Source of the DNA: Pestalotiopsis fici W106-1
Taxonomy: Eukaryota > Ascomycota > Sordariomycetes > Amphisphaeriales > Sporocadaceae
DNA length: 64,000 bases
Reading direction: 5' to 3'
Assembly: GCF_000516985.1 (NCBI RefSeq)
Contig: NW_006917093.1
Coordinates: 868,001-932,000, forward strand
The position numbers and the translations under genes were made by a program. The notes below the pieces were generated by a model. The model saw only the letters and a list, made by a program, of their open reading frames with translations, did not search any database and was not told the origin of the DNA. This document shows, piece after piece, positions 34,340 to 46,418 of this stretch. Position 1 is the stretch's first letter. Every line of letters starts with the position of its first letter.

Positions 34340-37300
34340 GATGATCAACGATTGCGCACACTCAGTCTCAGTCCTGGGCCTCGCCCGTCAGCCTCCGCGG
34401 AGGGGACGAGCGGGGAGTGGAAGGGTCGTCGCCAGAGACCGAGGGCGAAAGCAAGTATCATAGACAATGATGCGATTCTGGATTGTTGTTGTTACGCCGC
34501 AGCAACATGACTTGACTTGACGATGACGACGACGACGATGAGTATGGACTTGGTAGACGACTGCTCTTGTGGATAACTGTAATTATGTTGATTGACCCGA
34601 TTTTACAAAGGGTCCTTTCTTTTTTTTATGACGTTTCTGTACGTTGAGCGGTCCGTGATGGGCTGGCTGCTTGCTTAGTGGGAGCTAGTCGATCAGTCGG
34701 GACCGTTGCATGGGCAGGCAAAAGAGATGCGGCCCGTTCTGCTGCCCGGCGAGAGAGCAACGTCTGTCTTGTCTATGGTGTCTGACCCCGTGTCCTGCTG
34801 TTACTATATGTGTGCTCTTGAGGGAGCAAGGCAGTGGCGCAAGTCCCTCTTGTTGCCTCTCGATTCGTGAAGCGAGTGAAATCAGGTCGACGTTGGTCAA
34901 TGTGGTAATAGTAATAATAATGAACAGATGGGAAGAATGGGCAGGCGAGGCACAGGGTGGGTAAAAGGTAATATTAGAAACTCAGATGCAGACAGATGCG
35001 AGCGCGTGGGTGGGCATGTCGGTCGGTCTAGGGAAGCAGTAAGAGTAAAATCCCACAGCGGCGAGCAAGGTATGGATATCGGCAAGGGTCGCTCACTACC
35101 AGGCAGGTACCTCTCTAGTGTGTATGGGGGGTTAGGTAGGTCGAGGGTCTGGAGGCTTGCACAGGAAGATAGCAGCAACCACTAGTGTCGGGTGTGCTCT
35201 AGGTAGCAGAGGTATACTGTACTATCTTGGACAAGGCCAGGACGGATAGATAATAGCAAGATACCCCAAGTGACCAGGTATTTTGCACTACTGTGCTAGA
35301 AAACAAAATACCAAAGAACAGGGGGAGGGGATGTAGTTTTCGGGCTCACGAGTGATAGATAGAATGGAACTGATAGTAAACCGTATGTGCGACGTCAATG
35401 TAGTGAGCAGAGCGAGGTGCATGGGGGAGGGTCTGAATGGGGTATTGCATGGGGGAGGGAGAGATGGTGGAGGAGGAGGAGGAGGAGGGAAAAGCGAGAT
35501 GGCCATGGGTGCAGGCAGACAGGCAGACATCTGAAAGGCAATGCGATCAATCAATCAAATGGGCACTATGTATTCTGCGTGTGAATGTGAATTGGGCGGA
35601 GTCGGGTATGTGGTAGGTAGGCATGTATTCAGGTATGCAAGGTAGCTGCTACAGGTACCGCGAATATACATTTTACATGCCACAATCTCGGACCTCGACC
35701 CTTGTTCGCACTCACATGGAGATTACATCGTCATGTCGTCCCCCTCCAGGTACAGGACCTTAATCCGAGTAAGGCAAAGCTGTCTGTGTCGCTTGTCACA
35801 GTGAGTGGTGGGTGGTGTGCTCACAAGCTTGTCGCTGCTGGCTCCTGATAGCAAGCTACAGAGACAATCAGGGACCCAGAAAACCGTTGACTGGACCAGA
35901 CCAAGCTGGCCGTGCCCAAGGTGCTGGGAAGACAGGCAGACTTTTTGGCCCAGCCCCAACACGACCATGAGAAGTCTGACCTAGATGTGTACTTCGTATG
36001 GGAGCAATGTCGATGGCACGTAACGAATTGCTACCTATGTAACACCTGGGTACACTACCTTGTGTAGGTACTGCCAATGAACACCAATCCCCTCCAAAAC
36101 GAGCGCTAGTTTACCTCATTACCATGTACGTTGCCAATCGGCCTTGTAATCAATGATTCTGATAGGGCATCATTTGCAGCGATCCTGTGCCTTGATCTCG
36201 AAATAAAGCAGGTTATAGCCATGACCGGCCGTGTACGCCTACAAATGTCTTGCTCCAATAATTACCTCTAGAGACCAGCTTGATAGGGGGGAGAATCACA
36301 TCTGCCTGGGAACTTTATGGTTCAGGGTCAAAGACGGGAAAGGACAGGTCGAGAATACATCTGGGGCAAGACGATCGCTTGCTCTCTACCGTGCAATGGG
36401 AACAGCTGTGTGGTGGGATTCCCGTTCTCTCTCTCTTTCTCGCTCTCTCACTCACCTGCGCTGAAGCACATGCACAGCGCCACGACTAGGGTGTGTGTGG
36501 GTTCACATAGCGAATCGAAATGCCATGCACCTCGCGATGCAGGCCTCCGCTGACACTGTAAGCGAGTGCCCCGCCCAATGGCAGTCAGGGCTGATGATCC
36601 CGTCCAGGATCCGACTCGACGGGTTGACGGGATCGAGGTGGGCGCCTTTTTAGACTTGGCGGAGGTTGGAAAGATTTGGGCGATCAGCCTACCATAACTC
36701 TCGACTTTTATTAGTGTAGATAGCTCCAGCTGTCTTGCCAGGTCCCTCCCTAGTATTCTTATTTGAATCATCGCCGGAAGGAATCGACTGAAAGATAAGA
36801 ATGACATGATGCTGACGAGCGACATGACCGGCCATTTGGCGCTCGCATGCATCATCTACTATCTATCTACTGTAGTGTACGTGCGTATACGATTCTCATA
36901 GCGCGACTAGAGGCTTGTCTGTGCCTGAAATGAGACGTAGATTGCTGCATAACTTGATGGAATTATTACCGCTTCGCCATGATAGTAGCCCCATGTCTAG
37001 GCCAATAAGTGGCAGAATATACCATAAATTTAGCTGGTGGTTCCCGGATTACCACGGGCGACGGCGCTGTGCTCTTAAAACGGTGCGAATGCATGTCAGC
37101 TCGCCACAAACCGAACCGGCGCGGAGATGAGGCTGTAAAGAAAAAACGTGGTTTAGTATAGTACCGACGAGCATCGCGCTTGTAGGCCTGGGCCCTTCTT
37201 TTCCATTTGAGCTGTAACGATTTTCTGCTCTTTAGAAAGAAATATCCAGCTGCGCGTGTCAAACAATGTTGGCTAGAGTAACAAACAAAAGATGACACTG

Positions 37301-40300
37301 GTTGACGAATTGTCTTGCGAATCATTGACACGCAAGACTTTTTACCAGCTGAGAGGCACGCTAGGTCAGCGGTGGCTGTCAAGTCCTCGGTAGCCTTTCT
37401 CGGGAGCAACAGACCGAGGCAGATCCATCAATCACTCTGACCTTGCACCACATTAGCATGATTCCCCCACGCACCCTGTCTGCCTGCCTGCTCGTCCAGG
37501 CTCTAATTTTTGTGGCCCACGCACGCATCAGACTATTTTCTTGCGGGTGCGGCACATGACAAGTAGCGCACGGCAGCTGGGTAAACTCCCGTCTTGTCCG
37601 GTAGTTGTCTGCTTCGTATACATTTTAGTATGACTGTTGAGGGCATCTTTGAAAGAATGAATTGTGCGTCCATGTTTCCCAGCCTTTTGGTTCGCTGATC
37701 ACAACCACGCACACACAGCCATCTGTGTGTGTGGCCTGTTTTGACGATACGGCACGCGATCAATCAGGGTGCTCTTTGCAGGGTCGGACAAGGGGCAAGG
37801 GCAACGGAACTGAGGCCGCGAATGTATCTCGCCTGTCGTTCCACGACGTCTGTCCATCAGCTCCAAAAGTCGAGTGCGGCTTAGATAAAGAGACACAAGC
37901 TGAAACTTAATTTCTCTCAGAGGATCTAGACATCAAATCTTCTCCATGTCGATACATTGTGTACATTAATGCAGAGATACGTGCAGAGTAGATGCTCTTT
38001 GTATCGTCGTCCGCTAATGTGCCATGTGGATGGTAGTGGCATGCATGGCTGGGGCCCCGACCGATAACGACCAAAAGATGGATGCAAGCCTCCTCCCAAC
38101 GCTCGTGGGTCGTCGATATGTAGCGCCCCAAGACCCAGGACCTAGACCTGGACCCTTTTCATTGTGGGCTGCAAGGAAAGTGACTTGACCCCTCTAATCG
38201 GACCCGACGAAGAGGAAGCCTAATCGATAGCGTCAACAGGCGAGACACCAGACTGGACAGGGCAGGGGCTGGAGGGCTGGGTTGAACTTGTTTTGTACCA
38301 ACATTGTCTGTTTCTTTTGTCGGGTACCAGACATGTAGCACAACCACATGAAGTACATACCTACCTAGGTGCTGTATTAAAGAAAAGGCTGGCCCAAAAC
38401 TGCATCAGTTCGCACAGAAGGAGCAGATGCGAATGAGCGGGGGAAAGCTGTCACGCGACGTTGTCGTACAGGTATGTACTATGTATGTAATCTGGAACTA
38501 CTAGGTAAGTGCGCTCGCTTTCACACGTGCCTGCCAAACCAAAATACTGCAATCCGCTTTCTGCCATATTTGTAGCACCACATGAGATTGGTTTTCTTTT
38601 TGTGACAGAATAGCTACGGACTTTGATGGATGTCTGCCGGGTGTGTATGACTGTCGCATCAAGCAAGTCCTATCTACAAAAAGGCCACAAGGTACATTGA
38701 TGCTTCGGAATGACTACCAGTAACAACTCATCGACAGTAATGCCCCGTCCACCTGCACGCAATGAACCACGGTTGCAATCGGACACGAATGTTCCTGGAT
38801 TGGGCTCCATTCGCAGTGGAGGACGACGTGCAAAGAGAAAACCTCCGCGGGTCTTACCGTAGGGATATCATGATTTGGAAGAAAAAACGGAATAAGACGA
38901 AACGGGAGCCACTTGAACTTCCCCATGGTGCTCTTTCTTTTCACCTTTTGAGAACTTCCCAAGAGAGAAACCGGTTTCAGCGGTTAACCCCCCGGCGGAT
39001 GCAATTGAGCCGCAGACGGCACGACCAATTTTCGCTTCTGAGAATTCTCTCTTACTTGATAGGCCCGGCGGGCCACGGCCCCATCAATGAACGAAAATCA
39101 AATTCCCCCGGTCGCATGAACAGAGATCTCGGACTCTGGGTTTTCCCCTCCCTGTTATTCGGACGAACTCCTTGGCATGTGTTCATGAAGACGCCCGCGT
39201 GGTTTGCGAACTGTGTCTTCTACGTACTCACTTGGCACCAAAGTCTCCATTCACCTTTCGTCAATGTTCGCTATTGACAATATTAAGTTGAGTATACTCG
39301 GTCGATCTATGGATACCCGCTAAATTAGTCGCCAACTATTGACCTGTACACTATCTGCAGTGTGCATGCTTGAGAGATATACAGGTAGAGTTTGATAAAA
39401 TGCGAGACTGCATCTCCATTATCTATACAATCAAACAATCGCACCTATCTGGGAATCAAACTAAACCAAACAAGACCAAGCCGGACCCCGTCGAAGATCA
39501 ATACGTCTTTCTGTTTCCCGTTGGGTCTGCCTCTGCATTGTGCATATGTATTCTGTTTGCAGAAGAGAAACAATGCATCGTCAATCACCCACTATTTGAT
39601 ACTCCGACAAGAAGATACTAGATGGCCATAGGAGAGTATCACCGTAACAATCCGTCGACACGCCTGAGTAATACAGCTCCTTTTCTTTTGTTCTTTTTAC
39701 TATCCTTCCTCTTGTCTCTCCGTCTCTTTTGCTCTACAATCTATCTTGGCCCCTCGTTCTCCCTAGCACTATACTCCATTGGGCGAACCTGGCCGTCGGG
39801 GGAGGGTGGGAATCGATTGGGGGAAAGAGAGAGCAAAGAGGGACGTTTGAACGCAACGATGGAGAACCCCGGTCAAAAGGACCGTTGAAACTCGTGTCAC
39901 CAAAAGAACTCCCGAGTTTCCCTTCTTCTGATTCCTCTACATAGTGTGCTGTGGCCTCGACATGTGAGTAGGCCATTCGTCTTCTTGCTTGCTACTACTA
40001 TCATCTTATCTCTTTCACCGGGCATTGACACAGCTTTGTCTTTGATTTCCCCATCCATCCCACGGACGCCACCACGCACGTTCGTCCTCGTGGATGTACA
40101 TAGATGGAAAGGATCAAGCAAACACCATGTGGCAGCCCTACCTGGAGAGTTATTCTGGATCCCATACCGCAAAGTCGCTTACTGGCCCCCTCTCCTCTCT
40201 CCCTCTCTTCCTGCTCCCACCCTTCAATCACGCGCCTTGCCCAAAACGTCAAGAAACCCAACTCCACCCCCACGGGCACAAGGCGATCATGTTCTTGAAC

Positions 40301-41510
40301 TGGGGGCGTCTGCAGTAGTAGTTGGTAGTAGTAGTAGTAAGAAGAAAAATCCCACCTCCCCTTCCTCTCAATACACATGAGTTGCTGGGCTTCTCAGGTG
40401 ATATGATGTGATCAATAAATCCATCTCGAGCGGTGAAAAGGTCAACAGGGCTTGCATGACAGAGTCTTGCAATCTGCAAAATTTGTCTGTCTGCACTTTC
40501 GTCGATTTCAATCTTGATCATCCGGATTTCGTCCCTTTTGTCAGATGATGTGTATCATGTGCATATTAGCCATGTCAATAACATTCTGACTTTACATTCC
40601 TTTTTCCCCGTTCCCGTTTGGCCTTGAACGTCCGTGCTTTGAGCCGCAATACTACACTACGTACGTGTTTTGAATGCCAGATTTCATGGGGGAATTTTCT
40701 CCCTTCCCCCATATCCGAATACAGCCGAGGAACCATGGTTCTCATCGGCCCGGAAGTAAGACTAGTGGTGAGACTATATTAAAAAGAAAATATAAAAAAA
40801 ATCAAAAGCCGTTTATTCTTCCTATTTTCTGCCAACAATGTAGTTCCTCATGGTAGAATATTGCACCCCCAAGTCAAAAGACAGATGTGAAGGAATACAA
40901 GAGATGTACTGTTGGCCTAAAACGGCCTCGATTCTTGCTTCTGTAAGGGGCCCCCAATGTACATACATTGGCGAAACGACATAAACGAGAAAGCAAAAAA
41001 GTAACAAGAAAGATATGCAATGCAAGGGAAATCGTGCTTTTTGGCGGGGTAGAGGATAATAGAGAAAAGAAGAAGAAAGCGGCGGGCACGCGTTCAAGTT
41101 ACATTTTGTTGACTCGCTTGTTAGAGCTCGTAATCGCAACGTCGTTTTGCTGTCTCCCCTCCCCCTTTCCCCCCCAATGTTCTTCTGCATTTGGGGCCTT
41201 TTAGGTCATATTGCTACGCTTGTCCTTTCATACTTGTTCCCATCTTGGAAAGAAGAAAACTGCAAAGGGCGGGATTTGTGTGTTTTTGTGGTTTATACGA
41301 GCCCACGTCTTTAATGCTTATCTGTCCATTTCATGTTGGATCGAGTTTCATTGGGAAAAGCGAAATCGGATGCTTTTGCATGAGAGCAACAACAATCTGC
41401 ATTCGCCTTTCTCTCTCTTTTTCTACTCTGGGCTCAAGAGCACTCAGATCAATAATCTGCATGTACAAATACTCGGTGGATTCGTGTTTCAAATGTAGCC
41501 TCTATCTTGT
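34340..41510. other. 7.2 kb gene-poor stretch
   Basis: No coding gene could be supported between the rhodopsin-domain gene start and the TBCD stop. The longest frames (36448-36855 minus, 38762-39277 plus, 39946-40380 plus) have no fungal codon bias or recognisable motif, and the last has no ATG. It contains GAC repeats near 34524-34540, GGA repeats near 35470-35488, TACCTA motifs near 35130, 35612, 36055 and 38355-38370, CT-rich blocks near 36424-36450, and a purine/pyrimidine-rich zone near 39680-40380. It could be a long promoter, long non-coding transcripts, or the remains of old sequence. Confidence 0.5.
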
Positions 41511-44500
41511 TTAATCCAGCCCGAGACTCCCCACCAATGTTTTAATGGTAGTCTTGTCAGCCTTGCCCCAGTCGACACTCAACATTTTATCCTGCAGCAG
41601 CTGGGCTTGCACATGTTGAGCAGTAGTAGCAGCAGCAGTAGCATCTGACAATAGGTCATTACTGCTGCTCCCGCTGCCGTCGCCGTCCAAGTTTAGCAAT
41701 GATGATGGTAATACTGGAGACGACGACAAGGAGGACGGTGTCGACATGCTCAGTAGGCCCCACAGTTCATCAATGACCAGGTTCCTGACCCTTGGCCAGG
41801 GGTGCACCAACAAGGCACCCAACCTCCGTTTCGACTCTGCGATGCCCTCCTTCCTCTTCAGCCCTAGTTCAGACGTCATATCACCAGTATCATGTTCATC
41901 TGTTGTTTCTGCTCCTGTCGTCCTTGTCATGACAGTAGTAGTAGTAGTAATACTGGCAGGAGACAACGACAACGACGCGATGCCGCCGTAGACCTTGATG
42001 CATGCTTCCAGCTTGCGCACATTGCCCGTCTTGTAACCCGCCTTTTGCGTCAAGAGGCAGAGCTGACGCATGTTGAGATCATGGCAGCCTTGGGCCGCGC
42101 CGATCTGGAAGAGATACGCCACGAGCTCCAGCGTGGGCACAATGACCCGATCTTGGCCTTGGTAGAGCTTAAGGTTGTGGAATAGAGCCATGCAGATCCT
42201 CGAGAGATCGTCGTCTGAGATCCTACTGATCCCCGCCACGGCAGCACGGCTGGCGATCACCAGATCCTCGTTGCCCGTGTCTGCTGACGTGACCAGACCA
42301 GCCAGTAGGCTCGAGATGCACTCGGACTCGCTCAGTGTCCAGGCGTTAGCTACTGGCTCTTTGAACTGATGTGGCTTGCATAGAGAGAACAGCCGAATAA
42401 AATATTCTCGAGACGAAAATGAAACCTGCCTGAGGATATCCGTATGGCTACCGATGCATGTTAGTATATACTTGGACTCAAAGGAATAGGGCAGCACGAA
42501 CCTTGTTGCTAGCAAGAGGCCCAATGTAGCCTGTGCCTCGATGCGAACTCGATCCAACTTCTCCGCAGCCAATCTGAGAACTTTGGGGAAAAGGCTCAAC
42601 GCCTCGCTGCTGATTTCTCCTTGGACGCTCTCTGTGCATGACTTCCAAATCGTACGAGTAGCCTTGAGAGCCTCCAGGCGCACGTGTGAACCAATATCGC
42701 CTCTCGCATTGGTCGTATAATCATCAAGCCCTTCCGAAATCATGGGAACAAATCCCAATGTCTCGTAACGCAGAATGTCCTTGCCCGCAAGGCTTTGAAG
42801 CATAGCTACACGACTCTCAATCTCTCTTTCAGACGACCAACGAGATTTGAAGGCATCTATGATACGCAAAAGCGTTTTCTTATCATCCGGCAAGGTAGCA
42901 GCAACGTGATAGGCTTGCGCTAAAGCAAAGAAATAACCATATCCATGCTTTTTGCGAGAACTCTTGGGGTCACTGATCACTTCCACCATTTTGAGCAAGA
43001 ACTGGATCTGTTCCTCAGTCTTTGAGAATAGTAAAAGCATTGAAGAAGCAGGAGCTACTGCATCAACAACCTCAGTCTCACTTTGATCAAGCCATGAGAG
43101 CAGAGCATCATGTAAGACGGAGAAGACACCTTTGAGCTGGTGGCTGTCTGCCTGTACCTCACCCTCCATCTTTGACTTTATGGCCAAAATACCAGAACGC
43201 AAGTGATGCTCATTAGTGATGAAGGGTCCGGTCTGCACCAGATTATGATCAAGGTCGGTGGCGCTCGCAGACTCCTGTGCAGACTCCTGACTGACGAGGG
43301 CAGCCAGCAAAAGCGGGTATGAAGAAACCACGAGTCGGGCAACAGCCTCTGCTACAAGCTCAGGCTTGCGATATGTCGTAGTGTTGTAGTCTTGCAATGT
43401 AGCCGTCAGAGCATCCAGATACTTGGATGTCCGAACTTGTCGTAGGGCGTCCTGCCATGAATCTCTAGGCAAAAGTGTTGGGATTGTATCGTACAGCGCT
43501 GCCAGGCTGAGCAAAAGACCATGTCGCTCTTCCACCTGACGAGTCTGAAGAGCACTGATACGGTCCAACACCAACTCGGCAGCATCATTGAAGTGGACTA
43601 CTGGATCGGAGGCCTTCTGTCCAGTCTCGGCCGTCAAGCTTCCAAAAGACGTGGCGGCCACCCTGCGGGCAGCTGCATCCGCATCGCCAATGCCACGCCA
43701 ACCCAGAAGTGCTTGGCGGATCCCATGTCCATACTTTGTAGACAGACGGGTTGCGCGAAGGGCGACATCATGAATAGCTCTTGACCGCAAGGCAACGGAA
43801 TGATAGTCTACCGCCTGAACTACAGAGATGCCCTCTTCGACCGTGTCCGGATGTCTGCCAATCAACTCCTGCAGTGCAGCGGACGACCCCCTGCGGATGT
43901 TGCCAGCTGGATCTAGCGAAGCGGCAACCACCAACTCAATAGCCAGGACCTGAATGACTGATTGGAATTGGTCTTTTGGTTCAGGGAGACTAAAGGTTCG
44001 CATCGGTACTTTCAAGAGTTCCTGGGTTGTGTAGCGTCGGCCGAGGGCCCATATGCCAAAGCAAGCAGCATCTCTGACGTTTGTGCCAGTTGAACCTCCG
44101 GCTGTTCCTCGTTTTTCAAAGGAGAGGCCCATGACCAAGGCGTGGATGATATCTGGAAGGATCTCTGGAGGTGGAGATCGACGATATAACAGATGAGAAA
44201 GCGTCAGCATCAAGCCGTGCCACTCCAAGGGATCCACGGCCGTCAGGTCCCGGGTTCGGCCTGTCGATCCGGGTATTGTTGACTTGACCCAGAGCACGTT
44301 GCGGTTTAGTGACTCCAAGACGGCTTCGACTACTTGCAATGCCATGTCCGACTCCAACTTGAGCGTGATTACGCTGAGAGCTTTACTGGCGGCAAATCTG
44401 ACAGGAGTATCATTATCTGCCAAACTCTCCAGGAGGTAGCCAATGGCCGTCTCCACCATCTCGGTATCCTCCATTGTCTGTTGCGGTTTTCGCAGGACCA

Positions 44501-45605
44501 ACCCTATGACTGACTTGACAACCTTGATTATCATCTTGCGAGCCAAGGCCGAGCCATTTATCATCTTGGATACATTATCGTCCCCCGAGGAGACGGCTTG
44601 AACTGCATAAAAGACCGAGTCCAGGTATGGATCCATGATGGATGTATCTGCCGACGATCGCAGGATACCAGCCAGCAGAGATAGACTACCAATGTAGTAG
44701 TATGGAGATTCTGCAGTCTCCTCGCCTGAACGTAGAGTGAAGAGGGCCCAATGGACCAATGACCTGAGTATGCCAATTTCTTGCATGTCTCTGCGCATTG
44801 CAAGTCGCACGAGTAATGCTTTGGTACCATCTCTCTCCTTGCCCGGTGAAGCAAGATACCTAATGGCCAATGGGATCACTCGAAGGGTTATTCCCGGCAC
44901 ATGTGCTGGCCATGAAAACCCCGGCACCGCTGGGCGGTCCGCATCATCAGTGTCCCCAGAGGAAATGGTGGAGAGATCAAAGGGCGCAAAGAAGAGCTGC
45001 GAGAGCCACAAGAGTATGACATATCTCTCGTGCCAAGTCCAAAGACCTACCGTCTCACCATTGCCCTTTGCTGCGTCGCTTTGACGGCTCGAGTCTTCAA
45101 TGGCATATAGGAGCGGCTCGAGATACTTGGTCTCTACGTTCAAGAACCTGACAATGACTTTCTCACCCCTGATCTTGCAAAAAGAATAGATGATGCGGCA
45201 GATTGCATTGGAGAGTGGTGTCAGCAGCTGGGACCGCAGAGACAAGGATTTTGTCCTGCGATGGTTGGCAACTTGGCCTAGATATGCCTCTGCCAGGAGA
45301 GGGATGTATTTGGGCAGATGCGGGTCCAGCAACTGAGGAAGCTCCTGAAAGGGTTCCAAGACCTTGTGATTCCATTAGTCAGTCGCTCGGTTTCATTTTC
45401 CGGTCGACTCTTTTAAAAAGAGTATTAAAAAAAAAAGACTGCATACTTGGGATACAAGTCTCGAGGTTTCCCTTTCGCGGACTCGTGTTCTTAGCTCGCC
45501 GTTTGGCTTCCTCAGGAACGGTTCCAAAGAGCGGTCGAAATCGGTAATGAGATCAGCAGAATATCGCTGTATCACGATATCGCGATCCAATTCCGTCTCA
45601 TCCAT
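41511..45605 (-). CDS. TBCD: tubulin-folding cofactor D
   Basis: Two exons: 45605-45447 and 45362-41511 (1336 residues; 84-nt intron). The protein is an array of HEAT/ARM-like helices with the cofactor D pattern: PHLPKYIPLLAEAYL, RYVILLWLSQLFFAPFDL, WHGLMLTLSHLLYR, RDAACFGIWALGRRY, and VRFAASKALSVI. The C-terminal cofactor D domain follows. Near the C-terminus there is a Thr-rich stretch and a Ser/Ala-rich stretch (roughly residues 1215-1310) that lengthen it over typical fungal members. TBCD binds beta-tubulin and works with cofactors C and E to assemble the tubulin dimer in the cytosol. The start is the first exon ATG, whose splice brings SRLVSQ to VLEPFQELPQL in frame. Confidence 0.95.
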
Positions 45606-46418
45606 GGCGAAAGGTACTATGCAAGAATATCATCAAAGAGATTCCTGCCGGTCGTCGCGTTTTGAGATGTATGTCGCCCTCGAGCAGTCCGGCGAGGTCT
45701 GGTGGGTGGTGGTAGTGCCCCGTATCTCCCCTAGTTTTCTCTCATTTGGCGGGGAATTGTCCAGGCAGCCCTTTTTTTTTGCCGACAACCGTTTGCCTCG
45801 ATAAACCTCAGCGACCAGATTTCTGCCTCGCTGGAAATGACCTCTGATGAGTCCTTGGTTCCTAGATCCGAATAGTGTGTCCGATTGTCTCTTGTAGTGT
45901 AGTTGCCATCAACCATTTCTGTCGAGGTAGCGCAGGCAGATTCGGGTCTGGAGCCTCTTCAACTGCATAACCTCGATAGATGGATAGAAGATCTTGGTCT
46001 ACGCGGGCCTCTCTTTGATAATCATCAGTGATTAGACTTTGGCTCTTTATCGACTCCACCAAGAGAATACTAATAGGTCATATTCCAACTGGAAATTCAC
46101 AGTTCTTCATAAGTGCATTGCCGCTGGATCATTGGTTAGTGCTCACAGAGCTAGGACGTGAAGAATCATGATACGAAATTGGAAGAGAAAAGTATAGCAT
46201 ATTCCATGGCAAATCATACCAAAGCTGATTTGCATGCTATTATTTGATTATCATTAGCCTGATGTCTAAACTCTTGTGTCTATAAGTCCTGGGCCATTGA
46301 GTCGAAAAAAAAAAGTGTAAGTCGCTAAATCCCAAATAAATGATTAAGAACGCCGAGCGCTATGCCTTGCACATGTTGCGAGCAGCCAAGCTAGCTCATT
46401 ATTGTAGCAACACCGCTT
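45606..46418. promoter_or_regulatory. TBCD promoter and GH76 3' region
   Basis: 813 bases. It contains a T-run near 45770-45780 and a protein-like minus-strand frame at 45862-46077 listed separately. Confidence 0.45.
45862..46077 (-). pseudogene. possible gene remnant or orphan exon
   Basis: A minus-strand frame open from 46077 to the stop at 45864-45862 codes for 71 residues that look protein-like (RVDQDLLSIYRGYAVEEAPD, then PNLPALPRQKWLMATTLQ). It has no ATG at its upstream end. A possible splice acceptor (TATTAG) lies at 46075-46070. No matching upstream exon was found before the GH76 stop. It may be the last exon of a decayed gene. I do not recognise the family. Confidence 0.3.

Noticed and set aside
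38762..39277. 171-codon plus-strand frame in the 7.2 kb gene-poor stretch
   Set aside because: Mixed codon use and no motif; a frame of this length can occur by chance in 7 kb.
39946..40380. 144-codon frame with a signal-peptide-like beginning
   Set aside because: It has no ATG at its start (opens on GTG), and most of it is Pro/Ser-rich low-complexity sequence from CT-rich DNA.
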